Positions 42,073 through 51,900 of a stretch of 64,000 bases of DNA are shown piece by piece; position 1 is the first letter of the stretch; each line of letters starts with the position of its first letter. The notes under the pieces were generated by a model. The model saw only the letters and a list, made by a program, of their open reading frames with translations. It had not been told where the DNA came from and made no database searches. This DNA comes from PALSA-505 sp036496025 (GTDB lineage: Bacteria; Actinomycetota; Actinomycetes; Streptosporangiales; Streptosporangiaceae), in NCBI GenBank assembly GCA_036496025.1, contig DASXLW010000119.1:1-64000 (forward strand), in the 5' to 3' direction. Made by a program: the position numbers and the translations under genes.

Positions 42073-42963
42073 CTAGCGCTGGTATCGGGCAAATCGGGCG
42101 GTGACGAACCGGGCGGCGATCATGAGGATGAACGCGATCGCGATGAGCGTGAGCGCCGCGCCCCAGCCCCGGGCCTGCGCGCCAGTGTACGGCGACGTCG
42201 CGTTCGCGAATATCTGCGAGGGGAGCGAGGTGTTGGGGCCGCTGAACACGTTCGTGTTGGCCGTGGTCACCGTGAGGATGGTGAACAGCAGCGGCGCCGT
42301 CTCGCCCGCGGCCCGGGCGACAGCAAGCAGGGCGCCGCTGACGATGCCGCCGATCGCGGCCGGCAGCACCACGGTCAGCGTCACGCGAGCCTTGCTGGCC
42401 CCGAGGGCGTAGCTTCCCTCGCGCAGTGAGTTCGGCACCAGCTTGAGCATCTCGTCGGTGGACCGGATGACGACCGGCAGCATCAGGCAGCCCAGGGCGA
42501 GCGCGCCGGCCAGGCCCGAGAACCCGAAGTGCAGCACAAAGATCGAGAAGATGAACAGCCCCATCACGATCGACGGCACGCCGGTCATTACGTCGGCCAT
42601 GAACCCGATGAACCGGGCCAGCAGATTGTTGCCGCCGTACTCGTTCAGGTAGATGGCCCCGAGCACGCCGAGCGGCACCGCGATGACCGTGGCCAGGGCC
42701 GTGATCTCGATCGTGCCCAGCACCGCCGGACCGATGCCCCCCACATTCGCCGGGGCCACGTTGACGGGGATCGGGCTGGTCAGGAACGACCAGCTGATAG
42801 CCGAGGCGCCCTTGGCGATCACCGTGTACAGGACGAATCCCAGCGGGATGATCACGACCACGAACGAGATCACCATGAAGACCGTGGCGATACGGTTCTT
42901 GGTGCGCCGCCAGCCCGCCGGCTCCCGCAGATCGGCCTGGCCAGCCTCGGTCACCACCGCCAT
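42073..42963 (-). CDS. pstA: Phosphate ABC transporter permease PstA
   Basis: A 296-residue permease with six membrane helices. The EAA-type cytoplasmic loop is EGSYALGASKARVTLTVVLP near residue 190. It pairs with PstC to form the phosphate channel. The ATG shares its last bases with the pstC stop (TGATG). Confidence 0.94.
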   Translation of the reverse strand: MAVVTEAGQADLREPAGWRRTKNRIATVFMVISFVVVIIPLGFVLYTVIAKGASAISWSFLTSPIPVNVAPANVGGIGPAVLGTIEITALATVIAVPLGVLGAIYLNEYGGNNLLARFIGFMADVMTGVPSIVMGLFIFSIFVLHFGFSGLAGALALGCLMLPVVIRSTDEMLKLVPNSLREGSYALGASKARVTLTVVLPAAIGGIVSGALLAVARAAGETAPLLFTILTVTTANTNVFSGPNTSLPSQIFANATSPYTGAQARGWGAALTLIAIAFILMIAARFVTARFARYQR

Positions 42964-43943
42964 CAGGCACCTCGCTTTCGTCGCGCGGACCGGTTGACGA
43001 TCGCACGGGCGACGACGTTGATGATGATCGTGAACGCGAACAGCAGCACGCCGAGTCCTATCAGCGCCGACCGGAACACCCCGCTGGCCTCACCGAACTG
43101 GTTCGCGATGACCGCGGGCATGTTGTAGCCGGTCGAGAACAGGCGGGAGCTGATCACGGGCGACGACCCGATCACCAGCGCCGCCGCGATCGTCTCGCCG
43201 ACCGCCCGGCCCAGCCCGAGCAAGACCGCCCCGACGACGCCGCCCTGGCTGTGCGGCCACACGACACCGCGGATCATCTCCCAGCGGGTGGCGCCCAGCG
43301 CGTACGCGCCCTCCCGGTCCACCGTCGGCACGGTCGCGATGACCTCGCGCGACAGCGAGGTCACGATCGGCGTGATCATGAAGGCCAGGATGATGCCGGC
43401 GGTGAAGAAAGAGGCCCCGCTGGTGGGCTGCCCGAAGAAGAAACCGAGCACCGGGACGCCGGTTACGGCCGAGGCGATGTGCGCGTAGATGTGCTGGATC
43501 CACGGGGCGAACACCAGGATGCCCCACAGGCCCCAGACCACGGACGGGACCACGGCCAGCAGGTCGACCACGTACACGATCGGCCGCGCCACCCGGTACG
43601 GCACGACCTCGGTCAGCAGCAGGGCGATCCCGATGCTGACCGGGACGGCCATCACGAGCGCGATCACTCCGGTGACGGCCGTGCCGTAGATGAAGGGCGT
43701 CGCGCCGAACTTGTTGGCCGCCGTGTCCCAGACGGTGCCGAAGATGCCCCAGCCTTCGGTGGTGAACCAGGACGAGGCCTGCTGGGTGGTCGTGACGGCG
43801 ATCAGGACCAGGATCACCAGCACCAGCAGGCCGCATCCCAGCGCCAGCCACTGGAAGCTGCGGTCGCCCAGGCCCTGGCGCGCGGCCAGGCCGCCCGGGG
43901 CTCTCCCCGCGGCGGCCTGGTCAGCCTGCGTAACCGCGCTCAC
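42963..43943 (-). CDS. pstC: Phosphate ABC transporter permease PstC
   Basis: A 326-residue permease with a cytosolic N-terminus of about 30 residues and six or seven helices; the EAA-type loop is EGAYALGATRWEMIRGVVWP near residue 225. GTG start overlaps the pstS TAG by one base, so the whole operon is translationally coupled. Confidence 0.94.
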   Translation of the reverse strand: MSAVTQADQAAAGRAPGGLAARQGLGDRSFQWLALGCGLLVLVILVLIAVTTTQQASSWFTTEGWGIFGTVWDTAANKFGATPFIYGTAVTGVIALVMAVPVSIGIALLLTEVVPYRVARPIVYVVDLLAVVPSVVWGLWGILVFAPWIQHIYAHIASAVTGVPVLGFFFGQPTSGASFFTAGIILAFMITPIVTSLSREVIATVPTVDREGAYALGATRWEMIRGVVWPHSQGGVVGAVLLGLGRAVGETIAAALVIGSSPVISSRLFSTGYNMPAVIANQFGEASGVFRSALIGLGVLLFAFTIIINVVARAIVNRSARRKRGA

Positions 43944-45010
43944 TACGAACCAATCTTGCTCAGCTGCGCCTTGGCCTTCTGGTCGATGTTGGACGGCAGC
44001 GGAGCGTAGCCCAGGCTGGGGAGCAGCTTCTGGCCGTCACCGAGCAGGTAGCCGATGTAGGACTTGAGGTTCTTCGCGGTGCTCGCGCTCGACTGCTTCT
44101 GGTAGACGAGGGCCCACGACTGGTAGGTGATCGGATAGGCGGTCGCGCCTGACTGCCATACGGCGGCGAACGTGAGGTTCGGCGCGACGGTCACGGTCTT
44201 CCCGGCCGCGGATGCCCCCGCCGGCGAGGGCGCGACGTAGGTCCCGTCCTTGTTCTTGACCGAGGCGAAGCTCAGCCCGGCGGCCTTGGCGTCGGCGTAG
44301 TCCACGTACCCGATGGCCCCGGGGGTGGTCTTGACGACCTGCGCCACGCCGCCGTTGCCTTGGGCAGCGTGCGCGCCGGAGGGCCAGCTGATGGTCGAGG
44401 AGCTGCCGAGCTTCCAGGCGCTGCCCACCGACTTCTGGAGGAACAGGGTGAAGTTCTGGGTCGTGCCGGAGGAGTCCGCGCGGACGGCGAGGGCGATGGG
44501 GGTGCCGGGCAGGCTGACGCCGGGGTTGATCGCCTTGATCACCGGGTCATTCCACTTCTTGATCTGGCCCTGGAAAATGCTGGAGATGACCTGCGGGGTC
44601 AGCTTCAGGTTCTTCACCCCGGACAGGTTGTAAGACATCGTGATCGGCCCCATGATGACGGGGAAGTACAGCACGGTCTTGCCCTTGAAGCTCGATGCCT
44701 CGGTGGAGGGGATCGGGGAGTCCGAGCCGGCGAACTGGACGACGTTCGAGGACAGGTCCGTACGGCCCTTGCCCGAGCCGCCGCCGCCGTAGTTGACCGT
44801 TACGTTGGGCTCGATCGACCTGTACTGCTGGATCGCCGCCTGCTGGAAGGTGAGCTGGAACGTCGAGCCGCTGCCGTTGAGCGTGCCCGACAGGCCCGAG
44901 CTGCCGCCCGACCCGCTGTTGCTATTCGACGAGCAGGCGGCGGTGAACGAGGTTATGGCGACGAGGGCGACCCCCGCCGCCGCGAAGCGCTGGACGCGCA
45001 GACGTTGCAT
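43943..45010 (-). CDS. pstS: Phosphate-binding lipoprotein PstS
   Basis: A 355-residue extracytoplasmic phosphate receptor. The lipobox is SFTAAC with Cys26, followed by a Ser/Gly/Asn-rich linker. Phosphate-binding loops include LNGSGSTFQ near 43-51, FAGSDSPIPS near 92 and RADSSGTTQNF near 170. The ATG has GAGGT 7 bases upstream. It heads pstSCAB, with the leader and PHO box upstream. Confidence 0.96.
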   Translation of the reverse strand: MQRLRVQRFAAAGVALVAITSFTAACSSNSNSGSGGSSGLSGTLNGSGSTFQLTFQQAAIQQYRSIEPNVTVNYGGGGSGKGRTDLSSNVVQFAGSDSPIPSTEASSFKGKTVLYFPVIMGPITMSYNLSGVKNLKLTPQVISSIFQGQIKKWNDPVIKAINPGVSLPGTPIALAVRADSSGTTQNFTLFLQKSVGSAWKLGSSSTISWPSGAHAAQGNGGVAQVVKTTPGAIGYVDYADAKAAGLSFASVKNKDGTYVAPSPAGASAAGKTVTVAPNLTFAAVWQSGATAYPITYQSWALVYQKQSSASTAKNLKSYIGYLLGDGQKLLPSLGYAPLPSNIDQKAKAQLSKIGS

Positions 45011-45125
45011 GTTAGATACCTCACCATTTCTAGGTCGCGATGAACACAGACTCCCCCGGCGCCAGCCAAGCATGCCAAATGCCGACCATCCCACAAAACG
45101 AGTCTGTCCCGCCGCCCGAACCCGC

Positions 45126-45155
45126 ACGTTAAGCCATGGGATACGGGCAGTGAAA
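45126..45155 (-). promoter_or_regulatory. Candidate pstS promoter
   Basis: On the minus strand -35-like TTTCAC (45150-45155, part of the last PHO unit), an 18-base spacer and -10 TAACGT (45126-45131). Transcription would start near 45119, a leader of about 109 bases. Confidence 0.5.
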
Positions 45156-45200
45156 AATAAGGAAACATGAAGTGAATCTAAGGTGTCATCGGTGTGACAG
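45150..45200 (-). promoter_or_regulatory. Extended PHO box upstream of pstS
   Basis: Five direct repeats spaced exactly 11 bases apart. On the minus strand, in order: CTGTCAC, ATGACAC, GATTCAC, TGTTTCC, TTTTCAC, starting at plus-strand positions 45194, 45183, 45172, 45161 and 45150. This fits the PhoP-binding PHO box of streptomycetes (7-base GTTCACC-like units, 11-base period). The last unit overlaps the -35 element. Confidence 0.85.
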
Positions 45201-45432
45201 CCCGGAATTCGGAGCACATCCGCCCTGCAATATCATAACCGCCGCCAACTCGCCCGGATAGGGCCAAGAAAGCTGGGGCGTCGTGGGATATTTCATGCCG
45301 GTGGCGGCGCTGTCCCGGGGTTCGCTCTATGGCCGGGAGGGGTGGGGCCGGGCTGGCCGCCGGCGAGCTTTCGGCCAGTCATACGTTCGTGAACACTCGG
45401 CGCACTGGGTGGAGTACCGAAGAGCCGCTCAG

Positions 45433-45438
45433 TAAGCT
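45433..45438 (+). promoter_or_regulatory. -10 element of a leaderless phoU message
   Basis: TAAGCT ends 6 bases before the ATG at 45445, and no Shine-Dalgarno precedes that ATG. Confidence 0.55.
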
Positions 45439-45444
45439 CGGCTT

Positions 45445-46101
45445 ATGATCGAGCGCCGACGGGAATTCGAGCACGAGCTGGAGGCCATCGAGGCCAAGGT
45501 CATCGAATTGTTCGCCATGGTCGCGGAGGACCTGCCCGGCGCGACCCATGCCCTGCTCAGCGGCAACAACGAGGTGATCAAGGCACTGGCCGAGCGTGAG
45601 CAGGCCATCGACGCCCTCTACCTGGAGATCGAGTCGATGGCCAACCGGGAGATCCTGCTTCAGGCGCCCGTTGCCTCCGACCTGCGCTTCCTGCTGTCCG
45701 TGGTGCGCATCGTGCCCGAGCTGGAGCGGTCCCACGACCTGGTGATGCAGATCGCGGCCCGGGCCAACCACATCCTCAGCGAAGACCTCTCGCCGCGCTG
45801 CCACGGGCTGGTGGAACAGATGGGGAACCTCGCATCCAGCATGTGGCGCGAAGCCGTGGACTCCTGGTACCAGCGCGACCGGGCCGCCGCGGCCAAGCTG
45901 GACGAACGCGATGACGAGATGGACGAGCTGTACGCCAGCCTGACCGCCGAGCTGGCCGCCGGGCGGATGTCGCTGCCGGTAACAATGGAGATGACGCTGG
46001 TGGCACGCTTCTATGAGCGGCTTGGGGACCACGCCGTCAACATCGCGCGTCGGGTGGTCTACCTCGCCGGATCCCGTATCCCGCCTGTCACGGACCAGTG
46101 A
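45445..46101 (+). CDS. phoU: Phosphate signalling protein PhoU
   Basis: A 218-residue all-helical protein of two PhoU repeats. Metal-binding-type segments are DLRFLLSVVRIVPELERSHD (about 79-98) and TLVARFYERLGDHAVNIARR (about 182-201). It damps PhoR/PhoP signalling when the Pst transporter is saturated. Divergent from pstS, its usual partner operon. No phoR/phoP pair is in the window. Confidence 0.95.
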   Translation: MIERRREFEHELEAIEAKVIELFAMVAEDLPGATHALLSGNNEVIKALAEREQAIDALYLEIESMANREILLQAPVASDLRFLLSVVRIVPELERSHDLVMQIAARANHILSEDLSPRCHGLVEQMGNLASSMWREAVDSWYQRDRAAAAKLDERDDEMDELYASLTAELAAGRMSLPVTMEMTLVARFYERLGDHAVNIARRVVYLAGSRIPPVTDQ

Positions 46102-46107
46102 CGGGCG
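46082..46107 (+). terminator. Hairpin over the phoU stop codon
   Basis: CGCCTGTCAC pairs with GTGACGGGCG (one U-G wobble) around a 6-base loop. The stop TGA lies within the right arm. No U-tract follows. It probably ends or protects the phoU message. Confidence 0.45.
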
Positions 46108-46453
46108 CCCGAAATCCTGAACCGCCCAGCGTGCCAGGTCCGGTCATAGCTGTTCTCGGGATAGCTGCGCAATCCCCGGTAAATCCCGGTGACGGGCGGA
46201 CGCGGAGCGGGTGAATGGGCATAACGGTCAGCGGGAGTTGATGCTTCAAGGCGTCGCTTATCGCCCAGCCGAGTGCGCGGTGAGAACGACCCGAGCCGTT
46301 CATTCCCGGCAACGATTCCGGGCATCTCTGCTCCTGCGATCCCCGATCCCCCGCTGCCTTTCCCTGATTACAGCCTGCTCTCGGGACAGGCGGAAGCAGA
46401 TTGACCGCGAAGCCGCCAGCGCGGCGCGCACAGGCTCGCGCTAGGGTCCAGTC
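46102..46453. other. Intergenic region phoU / DsrE-like gene
   Basis: A 352-base stretch without a credible gene on either strand. Apart from the phoU hairpin at its left end and the -10 element at its right end, I see no repeat, operator or RNA gene in it. Confidence 0.4.
46442..46447 (+). promoter_or_regulatory. -10 element of a leaderless DsrE-like message
   Basis: TAGGGT ends 6 bases before the ATG at 46454. No Shine-Dalgarno lies between. Confidence 0.5.
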
Positions 46454-46819
46454 ATGGCAGCGCGCTCCCTGGTCGTCAAGGTCACCGCGGGCAAGGATGA
46501 TCCCGAACGCTGCAACCAGGCGTTCACGGTCGCCGCCACCGCGGTCTCCAGCGGAATCAGCACCTCGCTCTGGCTGACCGGCGAATCCGCCTGGTTCGCC
46601 CTGCCCGGCCGCGCGGAGGAATTCACGCTTCCGCACGCGGCACCGCTAGCGGATCTGCTCACCGCGGTGCTGGCCGCCGGCACCGTGACCTTGTGTACCC
46701 AGTGCGCGGCCCGCAGGGACATCACGCCCGACGATGTGCTCACCGGCATCCGGATAGCGGGAGCGCCCACGTTCCTGGCCGAGGTCACCGCGGATGGCGT
46801 TCAGGCCCTCGTGTACTGA
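46454..46819 (+). CDS. DsrE-family protein
   Basis: A 121-residue protein of the DsrE/F-like fold: LVVKVTAGKDDPERCNQAFT at the N-terminus, GISTSLWLTGESAWFA in the middle and LCTQCAARRDI near residue 80, where family members keep a redox-active or sulfur-carrying Cys. Two Cys in CTQC suggest sulfur handling or disulfide formation. No other sulfur-relay genes are adjacent. It is convergent with gatD, 23 bases apart. Confidence 0.75.
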   Translation: MAARSLVVKVTAGKDDPERCNQAFTVAATAVSSGISTSLWLTGESAWFALPGRAEEFTLPHAAPLADLLTAVLAAGTVTLCTQCAARRDITPDDVLTGIRIAGAPTFLAEVTADGVQALVY

Positions 46820-46842
46820 GCTGCCGGGAGGCCGACAGAGCC

Positions 46843-47673
46843 CTAGCTGGCCGACACCGCGGCCAGCCGCTCGTCGCGCAGCCGCCGCGCCCACTCCTCG
46901 TCGGCGGCGGGCAGTTCCGGCAGCGGGCCCGCCGCCCAGCCGAGCAGCAGGTCGGCCAGGGCCGGATTGCGCACCAGGGCCGGGCCGTGCAGGTAGCTGC
47001 CGAGCACCCGGCCGGCGTGGGCGCCTTCGGTGCCGTCGCCGTTGCCTATCCCGGCCGCGACCCGGGCCAGCGGCCGGACACCCGGACCCAGCCTGGTCAC
47101 TCCCTGGTGGTTCTCGAATCCGGTCAGGCGGGGCAGGCCGAGCGCGGGGTCCGCATCCGCCAGGACCTCGCCTACCGCCCTGCGGTCGCCGCGCCTGCTG
47201 CGCAGATCGGCGATCTCCAGGCCGGGTACCGGCTGGCCCTCCTCTCCCGCGAACTCCGTGCCGATCAGCTGATAGCCGGCGCACACGGCGAAAACGACCG
47301 CGCCGAGGCCAGCCGCGGCGGCCAGGCCGCCGTCGGTACGCAGCCGGCCGGCGGCGAGAATCTGCGGCAGGTCTTCACCGCCCCCGATCAAGTAGATATC
47401 GCCCTGGCGGGGCACCGGCTGGTCCGCGTGCACCAGGATGGACTCGGTCCCGATCCCGCGCAGCCGGGCCCGCCGCTCGAGTATCAGCAGGTTGCCGCGG
47501 TCTCCGTACGTGCTGAGCAGGTCGGGGTAGACCCAGACCAGGCGCAAGCTGCTCGCGTCGCCGCCGCGCGCCCGGCGCCCGCCGCCTTCCGCCCTGCCCG
47601 GGTTTTCCGACATGCTCGGGTCATCCGCCCTGCCCGGGTCTTCCGGCATGCCTGCCTCCTCCGGCATGCTCAC
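46843..47673 (-). CDS. gatD: Lipid II isoglutaminyl synthase glutaminase subunit GatD
   Basis: A 276-residue class I glutamine amidotransferase of the CobB/CobQ type. The nucleophile is C131 in VFAVCAGYQLIG, and the catalytic His is in VLGSYLHGPALV. It supplies ammonia to MurT for amidating the stem-peptide D-Glu of lipid II. The first 40 residues are low complexity (MPEDPGRADD, MSENPGRAEGG), so an internal start is possible. It follows murT by 13 bases. Confidence 0.92.
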   Translation of the reverse strand: MSMPEEAGMPEDPGRADDPSMSENPGRAEGGGRRARGGDASSLRLVWVYPDLLSTYGDRGNLLILERRARLRGIGTESILVHADQPVPRQGDIYLIGGGEDLPQILAAGRLRTDGGLAAAAGLGAVVFAVCAGYQLIGTEFAGEEGQPVPGLEIADLRSRRGDRRAVGEVLADADPALGLPRLTGFENHQGVTRLGPGVRPLARVAAGIGNGDGTEGAHAGRVLGSYLHGPALVRNPALADLLLGWAAGPLPELPAADEEWARRLRDERLAAVSAS

Positions 47674-47686
47674 CTCCCCGGGCCCC

Positions 47687-48925
47687 TCATGCCGTCCGGC
47701 CGAACGTCGCCCGGATCTGCTGGAACGCCGTGTAGTTGGCGATCACATCCAGATCGCCGCCGACCGCAACCTGGTCCACCGCGTCGTCCACCCGCGCTAC
47801 GAGCTTGAACGTCACCTCGTCGGCTTCCAGCCTGACCGAGAGATCCAGCCTGCGCTCCCCGGCCACCAGCACCGGCCGCCCGCGCAGCAGGCGGTAGTCC
47901 ACATCCCAGAGCCACGAGGTATCCCGGCCATCGGGCCCTTGCGCATTCACCGCGAGCAGCACCGGCGCCGGCGCGGGCTCGAGCACGTCGAACGCCTCCA
48001 GCCAGCCCGCCGGGTTCTTCGCCAGCAGCAGCCGGACGTTCCGCCCGCGCCGCAGCACGGTCGTGTACCGGCCGGCCACCGAGGTCACCGTGCGCAGCCT
48101 GGGCAGGGCTTGCCTGGCGTCGATGCCGAACGTCTCGGCGACGGCCAGCGCTACCACCGCGTTCGCCCGGTTGGCCCGCCCGGGCAGGGCGAGCCCGAGT
48201 TCGTCCCGGCGGCCTGCGGGATCCAGCACGGTGCTGCCGTCCAGCACCCAGCTGGCCGTGGGCTTGGCGAACCCGCACTCGCCGCACCGCCAGTCGGACT
48301 CGCTCCGCATCAGGTGCGAGCCGCACTCCGGGCAGCACCAGGAGTCCTCCCGCCAGCGCTGCCCGGCAGCCACCCACGTCACCTGCTTCGCCCCCGCCGC
48401 CGCCCATGCGATGAGCGGGTCATCGGCATTGGCGACCACCCGGCAGTCGGGCGCGTCGGCCAGCGCGTCCCGCCACCGCCGGGCGACCAGCCAGATCTCC
48501 GCCGCCCTGTCCATCTGGTCGCGGCTGAGGTTGAGCAGGGCCACGACCCGCGCCGCGGTGGCGGTCAGCACCGACGGGAGGTACTTCTCGTCCACTTCCA
48601 GGACCGCGAAGGGCGCGTCCCGCGCCTGGCCGAGCGCCGTCACCAGGCCCGCCTCCATGTTGGCGCCGAACGCATTCGACGCGACCTGGCCCTCGGACCC
48701 GAGCGCGGCGGCGATCAGCCGGGTCGTGGTGGTCTTGCCGTTCGTGCCGGTCACCAGGACGACCTGCCGGCCGGCGGCCAGCATCGCGAGCAGGCCGGGC
48801 TCGAGCCGGAGCGCGATAACCCCGCCGATCACCGATCCGTCGCCCCGGCCGGCCAGCCTGGACACCTGCCCGGCGGCCCCGCCGATCGAGGCGGCCAGGC
48901 GAGCGCGCAACGGTAGTTTGCTCAT
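47687..48925 (-). CDS. murT: Lipid II isoglutaminyl synthase subunit MurT
   Basis: A 412-residue Mur-ligase-fold protein. The ATP loop is VTGTNGKTTTTR (58-69). A Cys4 zinc ribbon typical of MurT is inserted in the middle (C198, C201, C214, C217). The C-terminal DUF1727 domain contacts GatD. With GatD it amidates lipid II at the membrane. It starts 11 bases after the HerA-like gene, so it may be part of that transcript. Confidence 0.94.
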   Translation of the reverse strand: MSKLPLRARLAASIGGAAGQVSRLAGRGDGSVIGGVIALRLEPGLLAMLAAGRQVVLVTGTNGKTTTTRLIAAALGSEGQVASNAFGANMEAGLVTALGQARDAPFAVLEVDEKYLPSVLTATAARVVALLNLSRDQMDRAAEIWLVARRWRDALADAPDCRVVANADDPLIAWAAAGAKQVTWVAAGQRWREDSWCCPECGSHLMRSESDWRCGECGFAKPTASWVLDGSTVLDPAGRRDELGLALPGRANRANAVVALAVAETFGIDARQALPRLRTVTSVAGRYTTVLRRGRNVRLLLAKNPAGWLEAFDVLEPAPAPVLLAVNAQGPDGRDTSWLWDVDYRLLRGRPVLVAGERRLDLSVRLEADEVTFKLVARVDDAVDQVAVGGDLDVIANYTAFQQIRATFGRTA

Positions 48926-48936
48926 CGCCGCCGATG

Positions 48937-51900
48937 CTATCGGGCGCCCGGGGCCGGCTCGCCGGACGCCAGCGCGAATCCCTCGCCGCTCTCGCCGGCG
49001 ATGAACCGGCGCGGCCAGGAAAGTACCGCCTCGAGCCAGTCGCAGACACCCATGTCCGCCGCGGCCTGCGCCAGCTGAAGACCTGGATCGCGGCCCACCA
49101 TCACGGCCGCCACATCGGCCAGGAAGCCACGCTGATCATCGTCGCCGAGCAGCAGGTTCCACGCTACGCGCCGGTTCGGTTCGAGCTCCATGGCCAGCGG
49201 GTCCCGCCGCAGCTCGCGCACCCGCTGGCCGACGCGCACGCCGGCCCGCACGGCCGGCGGCCCCGCCGCGCCGGCCAGCTCGAAGTCCGGCGGCGGCGCC
49301 GGGTCGTAAGGATCGGGCTGCGGGCCGCCGAACGGGCAGATGCGCTCCACCTCGTGCAGCCACCGCAGCGGCCCGGCCACCCAGCCGGGGCCTGCCCTGG
49401 TGCCGGGTGGCGTCTGGCCGGCCAGCACGCGCAGCGCCGCCGACGAGGCGCTCGCAGCCAGCCGGCCCGGATCGTAGCTGCCACGCAGGCTGGCCGCCCG
49501 GGCGCCGACCGACCTGTCGATCAGCGCGCCGAGCGCGCACTCGCGCAGCCTGGCCTCCAGTCCGGACCACCGGCGCCGCAGGCCGGGCGGCACCGCGGGC
49601 AGGCCCCGGTTGGTCAGGAAGGCGAGAACCAGCGTCTCAGTCCAGACCCGCAACCAGGCCTGCTCGGCCCCCGCGGACAGCAGCTCGCCGCGGCGCAGCT
49701 CGACCAGGGTGCAGGCGCGACCGGCCGAACAGCTCGGTCCGCAGGCAGCGCTACGCCGGCCGGACAGCGGCGGCGCCGGTCCGCCGCAGGCCCGCTCCCT
49801 GGCCTCGCCCAGCGGTACCCGGATCCGCAGCGGCCGGTCCATGCCGTCGGCGAACACCGCGGCCACGCCCGGCTCCAGCGAGACCACCTGCCGGGACTGC
49901 TCGCCGTCCAGGTTCATGGCCGCGCCCACGACCTGCCGGTCGTCGGCGGCGGGCAGCCGGTGCACGATCTTCAGCGCGGTGTTCTTGACCACGTCCGGCA
50001 CGAGCTTGGCCGGAATCTGCTCGGCCACGATCATGCCCTCGCCGTAGGCGCGGATCTCGGCCAGCATCCCGGCGAACAGCTCGACCGCGTGCGAGCCGGC
50101 CCGCTCATCGCCGCGGTTGCGCAGCAGCCGGTGCGCCTCCTCGATGACGATGACGTGCCGCAACCCGGCCGGCCGCTCCCGGCGGGCACGCAGCCGCAGG
50201 TGCTCGACCAGCCTGATGATCAGCGTACCCATGAGGAACGCCTTGTCCTCGTCGTTGGCCACGTCCTCGATGGCCAGCACCACGCTGCGCCGCAGCAGCT
50301 CGCCGATGTCGGCCGGGTGGCCGCCCTCGAAGAACCGGCCCGCCGACCCGACACGCAGCGATCCAAGCCTGACGTTGACGAAGCCGCGCACGTCCGCCTG
50401 GAGCTCGGGGCCGTAGCCGACGGCGTCGATCACGTCGAGCGCGGCCCGCTCCAGCCGGGCCAGAGTGGGGACGGCCGGTTCTACCGTGGCGCCAGGAACG
50501 CCCCGGCCGGTGACCGCGTCCCAGCCGGCCTCCTCGTACACCCGCTGCAGTGCCTGCGACATGATCTGCGGGAACGGCTCGTCGGCGCCGAAGGCCGCGT
50601 GAAACAGGGCGCGCACCATATCGATGTGCGCCTGTACCGGATAGCCCGGCTCGGGCGCGAGCGGGTGCACCGACAGCGGCACCGCCCGAGGGTCCGTCGG
50701 GTTGATCACCGTGACTTCGGTGATCCCCTCCAGCCGGCCCGCCATGGCGGCGTACTCGGACTTGGCCGGCTCGATGGCCAGCCACGGCAGCCCCGCGCGG
50801 CTGCACTGCTCCAGGATGTGCCGGACGGTCTGGGACTTTCCCGCTCCGGTCGCCCCGGTGACGAACGCGTGCCGGTTCAGCGTCGACAGCGGCACCCGGA
50901 ATGCGCCGGCCGGCCTGTCCTGGGGATCGAGGATCGCGCCCACCTCGATCACCGGCGAGGCGACCCCGCGCCGGTCCCGCCCGTCGGTCTCGCTGGTGAC
51001 GTCGAAATAGCCGGGATCGAGCACTCGCAGCCCGGGAACCTCACGGCGGGGCAGCCCGGCCAGCGCGGCCAGCGCTCCGGCCGTGGCCACGAAGGGGGTG
51101 GCCGCGCCGTCGGTCGCGTCCTGCGCCCCGACCGTGAGCGCCGCGGCCAGGTCGTGCGGCTCCGAGCCGCTGCGCAGCCGGTAGGGGTGCCTGCTCAGGT
51201 CCACCGACCCCACCAGCACCGGAGCGATCACACGCAACTCCTCGGCGGTGGCCGCGCCGGCCAGCACGCGCACGCTCCACAGCCCGGCCTCGCGGAACGT
51301 GTCGAGTTCGGCCATCCGCCGTTGGGCGCGCTCGACGTCGAACCTGGACCGTTCATCCTCGTACCGGCGGAGCACGTTCAACTGCGTGCGCAGCTCGGCG
51401 ACCTCGGCGTCGATCAGCTCGGTCCGCTCGGCGATGACCAGCCAGCCGAACCGTCGGCCCATGAGCGTCACGAGGGTCGACTCGAACAGGGTCGGCCGGC
51501 CGGCCGGCTCCCCGCCGTCCGGGCGACCAGGTTCGGCCAGTGGCGGCGCCTGCCGTCCGGGGCAGCAGGTCCAGACCATCCGGTCCAGCTCATCCCGCCA
51601 GTCGTCGCCGATCACGACGCCGCGCGCGCCCCCCGGAAACAGCAGGCCCGGCGACTCGCCGGACTCAGGCTCCGGGGCTGCGCCGGGCAGCGCCCCGGCG
51701 TTGGTGATCAGCTCGAGCGGGGCCCCGGCACCGCGGGAGAGCCAGCCGACCGCAAACGCCCGGCCGCTCCCGGCGGCGCTGAGCACCGCGGGCAGGACGG
51801 CCACGAAGTCGGCCTCGGGCGAGCCGGCGCCGGCCGCAGCCGTGATGGCCAGGATCCTGTGCCACGGGCCGGCCAGGCTGTCCCCGGCCCCCGTGGTCAC

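Larger units (their letters stand above)
45011..45444. other. pstS-phoU divergent control region
   Basis: A 434-base gap between pstS and phoU. It holds the pstS leader, promoter and PHO box in its left half and the phoU -10 element at its right end. The middle (about 45201-45420) shows no ORF or clear operator. AT content is higher than in the flanking genes around 45125-45200. Confidence 0.7.
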
